DNA of 19,058 bases from an uncultured bacterium (GTDB lineage: Bacteria; Edwardsbacteria; AC1; EtOH8), in NCBI GenBank assembly GCA_937958665.1, contig CALGNM010000381.1, forward strand, positions 1 through 19,058. Reading direction: 5' to 3'. The stretch's first letter is position 1. The number at the start of each line of letters is the position of its first letter. The notes under the pieces are model-generated. The model saw only the letters and a list, made by a program, of their open reading frames with translations, did not search any database and was not told the DNA's origin. Shown piece after piece: positions 7,483 through 13,990 of this stretch. The position numbers were made by a program, and so were the translations under genes.

Positions 7483-8379
7483 TTAACAGCTGACCACCCC
7501 CAGGGCGATGGAGTTTATCTTCTGCTGCTTGGAATCGGCCCGGGACAGCATCACCACCGGTTTGGCCGCCCCAGCGATGATCCCGGCCGCCTGGGCCCCG
7601 CCCAGGTAGATCAGTCCCTTGACCAGCATGTTGCCCGAGGCGATCTCCGGGGTCAGCAAGATGTCGGCCTGCCCGGCCACCTGGCTCTTGATCCTTTTGT
7701 GGGCCACCGCCTCAGCCGAGACCGCCAGGTCCATGGCCAGCGGTCCGTCCACCAGGCAGCCCTTGATCTGCCCCCGGTCGGCCATCTTGGACAGGTGGGC
7801 GGCGTCCGCCGTGTCCTGCATCTCCGGGTTGAAGACCTCCACTGCGGCCAGCACCGCCACCCGGGGGTTATCCACCCCCAGCTTGTGGGCGATCTCCACC
7901 GCGTTGTTGATGATGTCCACCTTGGCCATAAGGTCGGGCTTGACGTTCATCCCTCCGTCGGTGACCAGAATCAGCCGGGAATAGTCCTTTGATTCCATCA
8001 CCGCCACATGGGACAGCAGACGCCCGGTGCGCAGGCCCACCTCCTTGTCCAGCACCGCCTTCAGGAAGGTGGAGGTGGCCACCAACCCCTTCATCAGGAA
8101 GTCGGCCTGGCCGGCGGAGACCGCCTTGACCGCAGCCCGGCTGGCCTCGGCGGGGTCCCTGATGTCGAACAGTTCCCAGCCCTTGATGTCCACCTTGGCC
8201 TTCTGGGCGGCCTGTTCGATGGCGGGCCGGTCGCCGAAAAGGACTGGAGTGGCGATCCTCTCCTTGCAGGCATCGCTCAAGGCCTCCAACACCACCTCGT
8301 CCTGGGCCACTGCTGCTGCAACCTTCTTAGGGCCCTTGGCTTTGGCCTGGGCCATCAGGTCGGAGAATGATTTGATCAT
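7483..8379 (-). CDS. ptb: Phosphotransbutyrylase 1 (phosphate butyryltransferase)
   Basis: 298 residues from ATG 8379. It converts butyryl-CoA (or a related acyl-CoA) plus phosphate to acyl-phosphate. The start MIKSFSDLM and blocks KKVAAAVAQDE, FLMKGLVATSTFL, KEVGLRTGRLLSHVAV, LSKMADRGQIKGCLVDGPLAMD and SRADSKQQKINSIAL follow Clostridium acetobutylicum Ptb as I remember it, more closely than copy 2 does. The frame could also start at ATG 8391 (four residues more). I prefer 8379 because GGGAG lies 5 bases before it and the family proteins begin MIKSF. It sits 65 bases after butyrate kinase 1 and 9 bases before the GGDEF gene. The order here is kinase first, then transferase, the reverse of the clostridial ptb-buk operon. 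True substrate chain length is unknown. Confidence 0.91.
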   Translation of the reverse strand: MIKSFSDLMAQAKAKGPKKVAAAVAQDEVVLEALSDACKERIATPVLFGDRPAIEQAAQKAKVDIKGWELFDIRDPAEASRAAVKAVSAGQADFLMKGLVATSTFLKAVLDKEVGLRTGRLLSHVAVMESKDYSRLILVTDGGMNVKPDLMAKVDIINNAVEIAHKLGVDNPRVAVLAAVEVFNPEMQDTADAAHLSKMADRGQIKGCLVDGPLAMDLAVSAEAVAHKRIKSQVAGQADILLTPEIASGNMLVKGLIYLGGAQAAGIIAGAAKPVVMLSRADSKQQKINSIALGVVSC

Positions 8380-8384
8380 GTGCT

Positions 8385-8389
8385 CTCCC
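8385..8389 (-). promoter_or_regulatory. Ribosome binding site deciding the start of phosphotransbutyrylase 1
   Basis: Minus-strand GGGAG is 5 bases before ATG 8379 and overlaps the alternative ATG at 8391. The site would be unusable for the upstream start, so it argues for 8379. Confidence 0.6.
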
Positions 8390-8444
8390 ATGACTGCATT
8401 TTCAAAGCTATCTGTTCAACGAAATGAATAAGGTCCAGGTACGA

Positions 8445-9515
8445 TTACTTGTACTCCCGGGCCTGCTCCTCGCCCTTCAATACCCTCATGCCGGCCTCGG
8501 CCAGGGCGGTCATTTCGTCTTCCCCGGGATAGACCATCACCCGGGAGATCCAGGATACCCGTTCCTTGATCCATTCGATGAATTCCGGGAAATAGGCAAA
8601 GCTCCCGGTCAACACTATGGCATCAACCCGGCCGTTGACCACGGTGGCCATCTCCCCAATGGTTTTCGAGACCTGGTAGGCCATGGCCTGCACAATCAGG
8701 GTGGTTTTCTCGTCCCCGGCCTTTACCTTCTCCTCCATCTCCCGGCCGTCGTTGGTGCCCAAATGTGATACGCACCCCCCCTTGCCGGCCAGCAGCTTCA
8801 TCATCTCGGCCTGAGTGTATTTGCCGGAAAAGCACATCTTGACCAGGTCGCCGGTCGGCAGGCCCCCGGCCCGTTCCGGGGCGAACGGCCCGTCGCCATT
8901 CAGGGCGTTGTTGACATCCACCACCTTGCCCTTTTCATGGATGCCGACCGAGATCCCGCCCCCCAGGTGCACCAGAATCAGGTTCAGCTCCTGATATTTC
9001 TTCCCCAGGTCCCGGGCCGCCCGGCGGGCCACCGCCTTCTGGTTGAGGGCATGAAAGATGCTTACCCGGGGGATCTCCGGCAGGCCGGAATAGCGGGCCA
9101 GCGGACCCAGCTCGTCAACCACCACCGGGTCCACGATATAGGCCCTGACCCCGGCGTCCCGGGCGATGTCATCGGCGATCAGGCAGCCCAGGTTGGAGGC
9201 ATGATCCCCCCCGGTCCCGGCCTTGATGTAGTCCAGCATGGCCTGGTTGACCGCATAGGTGCCCGAGGGGATGGGCTTGAACAACCCGCCCCGGCCGATG
9301 ATGGCATTGAGCGATTTGACGTCGATGCCGGCCTGAGCCAGGCACTTCTCGATTGCCTCCTTACGGAAGTCGAACTGGTCGGTGATGCGCTTGAAAGGGG
9401 CCAGTTCCTCGGCCGAGTGGCGCAGGGTATCCTTAAAAATCGCCTTGTCGTCCTCATAGACCGCTATCTTGGTCGAGGTCGAACCGGGGTTGATGGCCAG
9501 GACTCGGTATGGCAA
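8445..9515 (-). CDS. buk: Butyrate kinase 1
   Basis: 356 residues, the standard butyrate kinase length. It transfers phosphate from acyl-phosphate to ADP, yielding acid and ATP. Acetate/sugar-kinase (ASKHA) signatures: INPGSTSTKIAVYED (8-22), GRGGLFKPIPSGTYAVN, SIFHALNQKAVARR, LILVHLGGGIS, VDVNNALNGDGPFAPERAGGLP and a C-terminal YPGEDEMTALAEAG...REYK. These are the butyrate-kinase rather than acetate-kinase versions. The start is TTG (no ATG fits), supported by GGAGG 8 bases upstream. It is 54 bases after the SpoIIAA-like gene and directly upstream of phosphotransbutyrylase 1, so the two form a natural enzyme pair. A branched-chain-fatty-acid kinase role is an alternative with nearly identical signatures. 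Confidence 0.93.
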   Translation of the reverse strand: MPYRVLAINPGSTSTKIAVYEDDKAIFKDTLRHSAEELAPFKRITDQFDFRKEAIEKCLAQAGIDVKSLNAIIGRGGLFKPIPSGTYAVNQAMLDYIKAGTGGDHASNLGCLIADDIARDAGVRAYIVDPVVVDELGPLARYSGLPEIPRVSIFHALNQKAVARRAARDLGKKYQELNLILVHLGGGISVGIHEKGKVVDVNNALNGDGPFAPERAGGLPTGDLVKMCFSGKYTQAEMMKLLAGKGGCVSHLGTNDGREMEEKVKAGDEKTTLIVQAMAYQVSKTIGEMATVVNGRVDAIVLTGSFAYFPEFIEWIKERVSWISRVMVYPGEDEMTALAEAGMRVLKGEEQAREYK

Positions 9516-9523
9516 GGGCGGTA

Positions 9524-9528
9524 CCTCC
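9524..9528 (-). promoter_or_regulatory. Ribosome binding site for the TTG start of butyrate kinase 1
   Basis: A perfect minus-strand GGAGG lies 8 bases before TTG 9515. It explains how this non-ATG start can be used and fixes the N-terminus at the expected family position. Confidence 0.65.
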
Positions 9529-9569
9529 AGAAGATATTTGAAATTAGATTTGATTGGTGATATCCAAAA

Positions 9570-9938
9570 CTAATCCCCCAGCCACCTTTCAGCCTCCTGC
9601 TCGTCCTCGAAAACCCTCAGCATGAACCCCCGGTTCAGACTGACCGTTTCGGCAAAGCGGTGGTTCTCCCGGTGGGGATCGTCCGGCTTGATCAGTTTGG
9701 CCACCCGGGCTCGGCTGGCGAAGAATTTATTGTGGGACTGGGCAAACTCGAAACGGTCGGTGGTGGTGACCTTGATGCTGCCCTCTCTCATATCCACCAG
9801 GATCCTGGGAATCTCGCCATCCTTAAGCATCTTCAGGGCCGCCAGCCTGGCGTTCCAGAGGTCGTCCCGGTCCACCCGATCGGAATGCTTCACTATTATC
9901 AGGTTGCGCCTATCGTCTCGCTTGACTTCGTGGGCCAC
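9570..9938 (-). CDS. SpoIIAA/STAS-like small protein
   Basis: 122 residues, soluble, no signal peptide. The pattern resembles the SpoIIAA-like/STAS family (PF11964 type): a central ILVDMREGSIKVTTTDRFEFA block (46-66), then a KLIKPDD segment, and an ending NRGFMLRVFEDEQEAERWL (101-119). These proteins have an alternating beta/alpha fold and are thought to act in binding or signalling rather than catalysis; no catalytic residues are evident. The start is GTG at 9938 with AGGAGG (9950-9955) upstream. It lies 32 bases after the DUF4180 gene and 54 bases before butyrate kinase 1. It could modulate one of the kinases, but nothing in the sequence proves it. Family assignment is from remembered patterns. 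Confidence 0.65.
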   Translation of the reverse strand: MAHEVKRDDRRNLIIVKHSDRVDRDDLWNARLAALKMLKDGEIPRILVDMREGSIKVTTTDRFEFAQSHNKFFASRARVAKLIKPDDPHRENHRFAETVSLNRGFMLRVFEDEQEAERWLGD

Positions 9939-9970
9939 TTTTCAGATCTCCTCCTATTTGGTTTCTCGGG

Positions 9971-10336
9971 TCAGCCCGCCCGGCTCCAGAGGGACAGCGC
10001 CTCATCCGGCGAAGCAGCGAACACTATCCGTCGCGTCCTATTGCTCTCACAGATGAAATCCTTTAAGGTGTCCCCCGGATACTTGAAAAAATCTCCGATC
10101 ACCGCCAGGCTCACCCCGTAATTCACGAACTTCTGCAGCAGCTCCCCGGCAAAGCCGGTCCTCAACCGAAAGAAACCCGGATTTAGATGGCTGTCCCGCA
10201 GCATTATCCTCTCGCCGCCGGCGGCGGCCATCAGGTCCAGGCCGTCCTGTGCCTGGTTGACTACCACCCCTTCCGACACGATCATGGAATAGGCCATCCC
10301 CCGCCCGCTGCATTCTATTACGGTGTAAGCGCTCAA
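9971..10336 (-). CDS. DUF4180 domain protein
   Basis: 121 residues, whole-length match to the DUF4180 pattern: the N-terminal strands, NQAQDGLDLMAAAG (27-40), MLRDSHLNPGFFRLRTGFAGELLQKFVNYG (45-74) and a C-terminal FAASPDEALSLW (106-117). No function is established for the family to my knowledge. I infer a STAS-like fold because its ending resembles that of the neighbouring SpoIIAA-like gene. The frame stays open upstream to 10723, but that is the shadow of butyrate kinase 2. I place the start at TTG 10336, which overlaps the kinase stop as TTGA and gives the family N-terminus. An internal ATG (codon 14) is less likely since it removes the first strand. It precedes the SpoIIAA-like gene by 32 bases. 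Confidence 0.7.
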   Translation of the reverse strand: MSAYTVIECSGRGMAYSMIVSEGVVVNQAQDGLDLMAAAGGERIMLRDSHLNPGFFRLRTGFAGELLQKFVNYGVSLAVIGDFFKYPGDTLKDFICESNRTRRIVFAASPDEALSLWSRAG

Positions 10337-11625
10337 TATTCCCTGGCCTCCTCCTCGCCCCTCAGCACCCGCAGGGCCCCGGCCGCCAAGGCCGGCATCT
10401 CGTCCTCGCCGGGGTAGACCAAGAATTTGGGGCTGATGAAGGCCACCCTCTCCTTCACCCAGTCGGTGAATATTTGGTTGAAGGCCACCCCCCCGGTGAC
10501 CACGATGGCATCCACCCGGCCCTTGAGCACCGTGGCGCAGGCCCCGATCTCCTTGGCCACTTGATAGGCCATAGCCCGAAAAACCTCCTCGGCTTTGGCA
10601 TCCCCGGCCAGCACCCGGTCCTTGACATGGTGGGCCTTGTTGGTTCCCAGATATGCGGCCAGGCCACCGCTGCGGGTCAGTTTCTTCTTGATCTCCTCGG
10701 CGCTGTACTGGCCGGAGAAGCACATCTGCACCAGAGCCCCGCAGGGCACCCCGCCGGCCCGCTCCGGCGAGAACGGCCCGCCCTCGTTGGCATTATTGAC
10801 ATCCACGAACCGGCCGTGGTCTACCGGTGAAATGGAGATGCCGCCGCCCAGATGGGCCACAATAAGGTTGACCTTGTCCAGTTTCCTGCCAAGATCCCGG
10901 CAGGCCTGCAGGGCGGCCATCCTCATGTTCAGGGCGTGCAGAAGAGATTTGCGCTCAATCCCGGCCAGGCCCGCCACCCGGGCCAGCGGGGAAAACTCGT
11001 CCACCGAGACCGCGTCCACGATGAAGGCCGGGCAGCCGGCGGCCTGGGCTATCTCCCGGGCGATGAAGGCCCCCACGTTGGAGATGTGCTCGCCCCGCTT
11101 GGCCTGCTTGAGGTCATCCAGCATGGCCTGGTTGATCCGGTAGGTGCCCGAGGAGATGGGTTTCAAAAGCCCGCCCCGGTCCACCACCGCCGAAATCTTA
11201 TTGGGATCGATCTTGTGGCGGGCCAGGAATTCCAGGACCACCTGCTTGCGCATGGGGTATTGGTCCACTATCCTGGCGTATTTCTCGATCTCGGCTTTGT
11301 CGTGCTCCATGGATTCCGAGACCAATGGCTGGTCGTTCTTATATATCGCCACCTTGGTGGAGGTGGATCCGGGATTGAGCACCAGTACCAGGAAGTCCCG
11401 GGCCTTCGCCCTGGACCGGACGGCCTTCCCGGCAGCCCCCGCGGCTTTGGCCGGACGGCCAACCTGACCCTTGACGGTTTTTCGCTTAATCGCTTTTACC
11501 TTGGGGCGGGCGCCCCCCCGGGCCGGTTTTCTCTTGATCTTGGCCACCTTGGCTGTTCGGGTGGAACCCACCTTCTTGTTTGCGGCGGGTTTGGCCTTCT
11601 GACTGACCGGCTTGGTCCTTACCAT
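10333..11625 (-). CDS. buk: Butyrate kinase 2 with histone-H1-like basic N-terminal tail
   Basis: 430 residues from ATG 11625: a ~76-residue tail plus a complete butyrate-kinase core. The tail has 17 Lys and 10 Arg and not one Asp or Glu, is rich in Ala/Pro, and includes GRP and RGGARPK segments reminiscent of AT-hook/histone H1-like tails. The core begins near residue 79: LNPGSTSTKVAIYKND (83-98), then DRGGLLKPISSGTYRIN, LLHALNMRMAALQA, LIVAHLGGGISIS, GGPFSPERAGGVP and YPGEDEMPALAAGALRVLRGEEEAREY at the end. Catalytic blocks look intact. A TTG at 11661 would add 12 residues, but AAGGAGG sits 5 bases before ATG 11625. It follows the TPR gene and overlaps the DUF4180 start. Acyl-phosphate plus ADP to acid plus ATP is the expected reaction; the tail's role is unknown. 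Confidence 0.9.
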   Translation of the reverse strand: MVRTKPVSQKAKPAANKKVGSTRTAKVAKIKRKPARGGARPKVKAIKRKTVKGQVGRPAKAAGAAGKAVRSRAKARDFLVLVLNPGSTSTKVAIYKNDQPLVSESMEHDKAEIEKYARIVDQYPMRKQVVLEFLARHKIDPNKISAVVDRGGLLKPISSGTYRINQAMLDDLKQAKRGEHISNVGAFIAREIAQAAGCPAFIVDAVSVDEFSPLARVAGLAGIERKSLLHALNMRMAALQACRDLGRKLDKVNLIVAHLGGGISISPVDHGRFVDVNNANEGGPFSPERAGGVPCGALVQMCFSGQYSAEEIKKKLTRSGGLAAYLGTNKAHHVKDRVLAGDAKAEEVFRAMAYQVAKEIGACATVLKGRVDAIVVTGGVAFNQIFTDWVKERVAFISPKFLVYPGEDEMPALAAGALRVLRGEEEAREY

Positions 11626-11630
11626 GGTCC

Positions 11631-11637
11631 CCTCCTT
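11631..11637 (-). promoter_or_regulatory. Ribosome binding site deciding the start of butyrate kinase 2
   Basis: Minus-strand AAGGAGG, 5 bases before ATG 11625, is a near-perfect site. It shows that the basic tail is translated from its first residue and makes the TTG at 11661 unlikely. Confidence 0.7.
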
Positions 11638-11657
11638 GACATTGTCCTGGTTTGATT

Positions 11658-12347
11658 TCAACTAAGCAGTTTTTTTAATTCCGGATTCTCCCATAATGGC
11701 TGGAAGTCCTGGTCCTGGGTGACGTTCTCCTTGTAGTCCTCGTCGTTTTCTATGGCCTTGGCCAGAGCCTGCAGAGAACCATTGGCATCCCCCAGAAACA
11801 GGCGGACCCGGGCGGACTCGTACCAGGCATCGGCGTCATCGCCGTAGATCTCCAGCGATTTTCCCAAAGCAGCTAGGGCCTCGTCATACCGCTGCATCAG
11901 GCGCAGGGCCACCCCCTTGCTGTACCAGGCGTCATTGGACTCCGGATCCAGGGCGATGGCCTGATCGAAGGCCTGGATGGCCTCGGGGTAGCTCCCCAGA
12001 TCCCGCAGGGCCAAGCCCTTGTTGTACCAAGCTTCCACCAGCTTGGGGTCCTGATTGATGGCCTGGTCCAGGGCCGCCACCGCCTCCTGGTCCCTGTCCA
12101 GCACCCCCAGCACGATGCCTTTGTTGCACCAGGCTTTGGCGAAGCCGGGGCGGAGGGCGATGGCCTGGTCGTAGGCCCTGATCGCCTCCTCATAGTTCTC
12201 CATCCGGCTCAAAATCCGGCCCTTGCTGAACCAGGCATCGGCGTTGCCGGGGTCTGCCTGGAGGGCGTTCTCGAAGGCGTTGAGCGCCTGGTCCAGGTGG
12301 CCGTGCTTCTCCAGCTTGGCTCCCAAGTCCAAATAATCTTCTGCCAT
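11658..12347 (-). CDS. TPR repeat protein (six repeats)
   Basis: 229 residues, soluble, built from six consecutive 34-residue tetratricopeptide units (2-35, 36-69, 70-103, 104-137, 138-171, 172-205). Each has the W/Y-x-K-G start (AWFSKG, AWCNKG, AWYNKG, AWYSKG) and the A-L-x-L-x-P/D-P end. It closes with DFQPLWENPELKKLLS, a common cap after such repeats. TPRs form a superhelical scaffold for protein partners; none is indicated. I prefer ATG 12347 to TTG 12353 because the only GGGG-like ribosome site is 7 bases before the ATG. It lies 92 bases after guaA, the longest gap in the window, and its TGA lies 32 bases before the kinase 2 ATG. It opens the acyl-phosphate block, so it could scaffold those enzymes. 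Confidence 0.88.
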   Translation of the reverse strand: MAEDYLDLGAKLEKHGHLDQALNAFENALQADPGNADAWFSKGRILSRMENYEEAIRAYDQAIALRPGFAKAWCNKGIVLGVLDRDQEAVAALDQAINQDPKLVEAWYNKGLALRDLGSYPEAIQAFDQAIALDPESNDAWYSKGVALRLMQRYDEALAALGKSLEIYGDDADAWYESARVRLFLGDANGSLQALAKAIENDEDYKENVTQDQDFQPLWENPELKKLLS

Positions 12348-12439
12348 AGTCAAGCCCCGCTCTGCGGTGTTAATTGCTGTTTCCCGGGTAGGTATTGTGC
12401 CCCGGTGGCCAAAAATCTATGACCGATTTCCCCTTGGGT
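12348..12439 (-). other. Longest intergenic gap, no clear signal
   Basis: These 92 bases separate guaA from the TPR gene. I see no convincing -35/-10 pair and no GC stem followed by a T run. A 5-bp CCGGG/CCCGG pairing with a 12-base loop exists but has no U tract, so I do not call a terminator. If an internal promoter exists in the window, this is the likeliest location. Confidence 0.3.
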
Positions 12440-13990
12440 TCATTCCCACTCGATGGTGGCCGGCGGCTTGCTGGAGATGTCGTAGACCACCCGGTTGATG
12501 CCCTTGACCTCGTTAACGATCCGGCTGGACACCTTGGCCAGCAGGTCGTCCGGCAGCCGGCTCCACTCGGCGGTCATGAAGTCGGTGGTGTTGACCGCCC
12601 GCAGGGCCAGCACATTCTGATAGGTGCGCTCGTCGCCCATTACCCCCACCGCCCGCACCGGCAGCAGCACCGCCAGGGCTTGGGACACCCGGTCATACCA
12701 GCCGGCGTTCCTGATCTCCTCGATGAAGATGCGGTCGGCCGAACGCAGGAGGTCGCAGCGCTCCCGGGTGACCTCGCCCAGCACCCGCACCGCCAGGCCC
12801 GGACCGGGGAAGGGGTGGCGCATCACCATCTCCCGGGGCAGGCCCAGCGACAGCCCCAGCTGGCGGACCTCGTCCTTAAACAGCTCCCGCAGGGGCTCGA
12901 TCAGCTTGAGACGGCGCATGTTGGCCGGCAGCCCCCCCACGTTGTGGTGGCTCTTGATGGTGGCCGAGGGCCCCTTGAATGACACCGACTCGATGACGTC
13001 GGGATAGATGGTGCCCTGGGCCAGGAACTCCACCTGGCCGATCTTCCGGGCGGCGGCGGCGAAGACCTCGATGAACTCCCGCCCGATGATCTTGCGCTTC
13101 CGCTCAGGATCGCGCACCCCTTTGAGCTTGGCGTAGAATCGGGAGGCGGCGTCCACCGTGGTCAGGGGGATGTTGAACTGCTTTTTGAAGACCTTCTCCA
13201 CCTCATGGCGCTCGTTCATCCTCAGCAGACCGTGGTCCACGAAGATGCAATGGAGCTGGCGGCCCAGGGCCCGGTGGATCAGCACCGCCGCCACCGAGGA
13301 GTCCACCCCCCCGGACAGGCCCAGCACCACCCGGGACTTGCCGGCCCGGGACCGGATGCCCTCCACCGACTGCTCGATGATGGAGCTCATGGTCCAGTCG
13401 CCCCGGCAGCCGCAGACCTTGAACAGGAAGGCCGCCAGGATCTTGCTGCCGTTGAGGGTGTGGGCCACCTCGGGATGGAACTGCAGGCCATAGATCTTCC
13501 GGCGCTTGTCGGCCATGGCCGCGATCTGGCAGCCGTCGGTGGAGGCGATGGCCTCAAAACCCGGCGGCAGCTTCAACACGCTGTCCCCGTGGCTCATCCA
13601 AACCTGGGTGGTATCCGGCAGGCCGGAAAACAGATCTCCGGCCGCATCGCTGCGCTCCAGCTTCAGCAGGGCATGCCCGTACTCCCGCTCCCGGCTCCGT
13701 TGGACCCGGCCGCCCAGGGTCAGGGCCGTCAGCTGCATGCCGTAACAGATGCCCAGCACCGGCAGGCCGGCCTCCAGCACGGCCGGGTCCAGCCGGGGGG
13801 CGTTCTTGTCGAAGACGCTGGCCGGGCCTCCCGACAGGATCAGCCCGCGGGGGCCGCCCTCCAGGATCCTCCCGGTTCCGGCTGTGCAGGGGATTATCTG
13901 GCAGTAGACCTTCTGCTCCCGGACCTTGCGGGCGATCAGCTGGGTGTACTGGGACCCGAAATCAATTATGTTTATCCTCTGTCCGGTCAT
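12440..13990 (-). CDS. guaA: GMP synthase (glutamine-hydrolysing)
   Basis: 516 residues, full-length. It converts XMP to GMP using ATP and glutamine, the last step of GMP synthesis. The glutamine amidotransferase domain (~1-195) has its nucleophile Cys82 in GICYGMQ and the His172/Glu174 pair in LQFHPEV. The ATP-pyrophosphatase domain starts near 201 with the PP-loop SGGVDSS (226-232), and the C-terminal XMP-binding/dimerisation part ends in KPPATIEWE, the family's characteristic end. Length and all catalytic groups are intact. The ATG overlaps the stop of the HEAT-repeat gene as ATGA, so the two are probably coupled. It is separated from purH only by that HEAT gene, forming a purine block. 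No riboswitch-like leader could fit upstream. Confidence 0.97.
   Translation of the reverse strand: MTGQRINIIDFGSQYTQLIARKVREQKVYCQIIPCTAGTGRILEGGPRGLILSGGPASVFDKNAPRLDPAVLEAGLPVLGICYGMQLTALTLGGRVQRSREREYGHALLKLERSDAAGDLFSGLPDTTQVWMSHGDSVLKLPPGFEAIASTDGCQIAAMADKRRKIYGLQFHPEVAHTLNGSKILAAFLFKVCGCRGDWTMSSIIEQSVEGIRSRAGKSRVVLGLSGGVDSSVAAVLIHRALGRQLHCIFVDHGLLRMNERHEVEKVFKKQFNIPLTTVDAASRFYAKLKGVRDPERKRKIIGREFIEVFAAAARKIGQVEFLAQGTIYPDVIESVSFKGPSATIKSHHNVGGLPANMRRLKLIEPLRELFKDEVRQLGLSLGLPREMVMRHPFPGPGLAVRVLGEVTRERCDLLRSADRIFIEEIRNAGWYDRVSQALAVLLPVRAVGVMGDERTYQNVLALRAVNTTDFMTAEWSRLPDDLLAKVSSRIVNEVKGINRVVYDISSKPPATIEWE

Noticed and set aside
7483-9515. The ptb/buk pair as acetate pathway (pta/ackA)
   Set aside because: The motifs and lengths (356-residue kinase, ~300-residue transferase beginning MIKSF) follow Clostridium Buk and Ptb rather than AckA and Pta.
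10337-10723. Upstream extension of the DUF4180 gene
   Set aside because: This part is the alternate frame of butyrate kinase 2; the DUF4180 match starts at TTG 10336.
11398-11625. Basic tail of butyrate kinase 2 as a frameshift or mis-called start
   Set aside because: The frame is continuous and a strong AAGGAGG site precedes the ATG. I see no better start with a ribosome site near the core. It was kept as a finding.
10852-11655. 267-codon plus-strand frame antisense to butyrate kinase 2
   Set aside because: A mirror frame of the kinase and its Lys/Ala-rich tail; no ribosome site or motif.
12348-12439. Terminator or riboswitch between guaA and the TPR gene
   Set aside because: There is only a weak 5-bp stem with a long loop and no T run, and the gap is too short and unstructured for a purine or other known riboswitch by eye.
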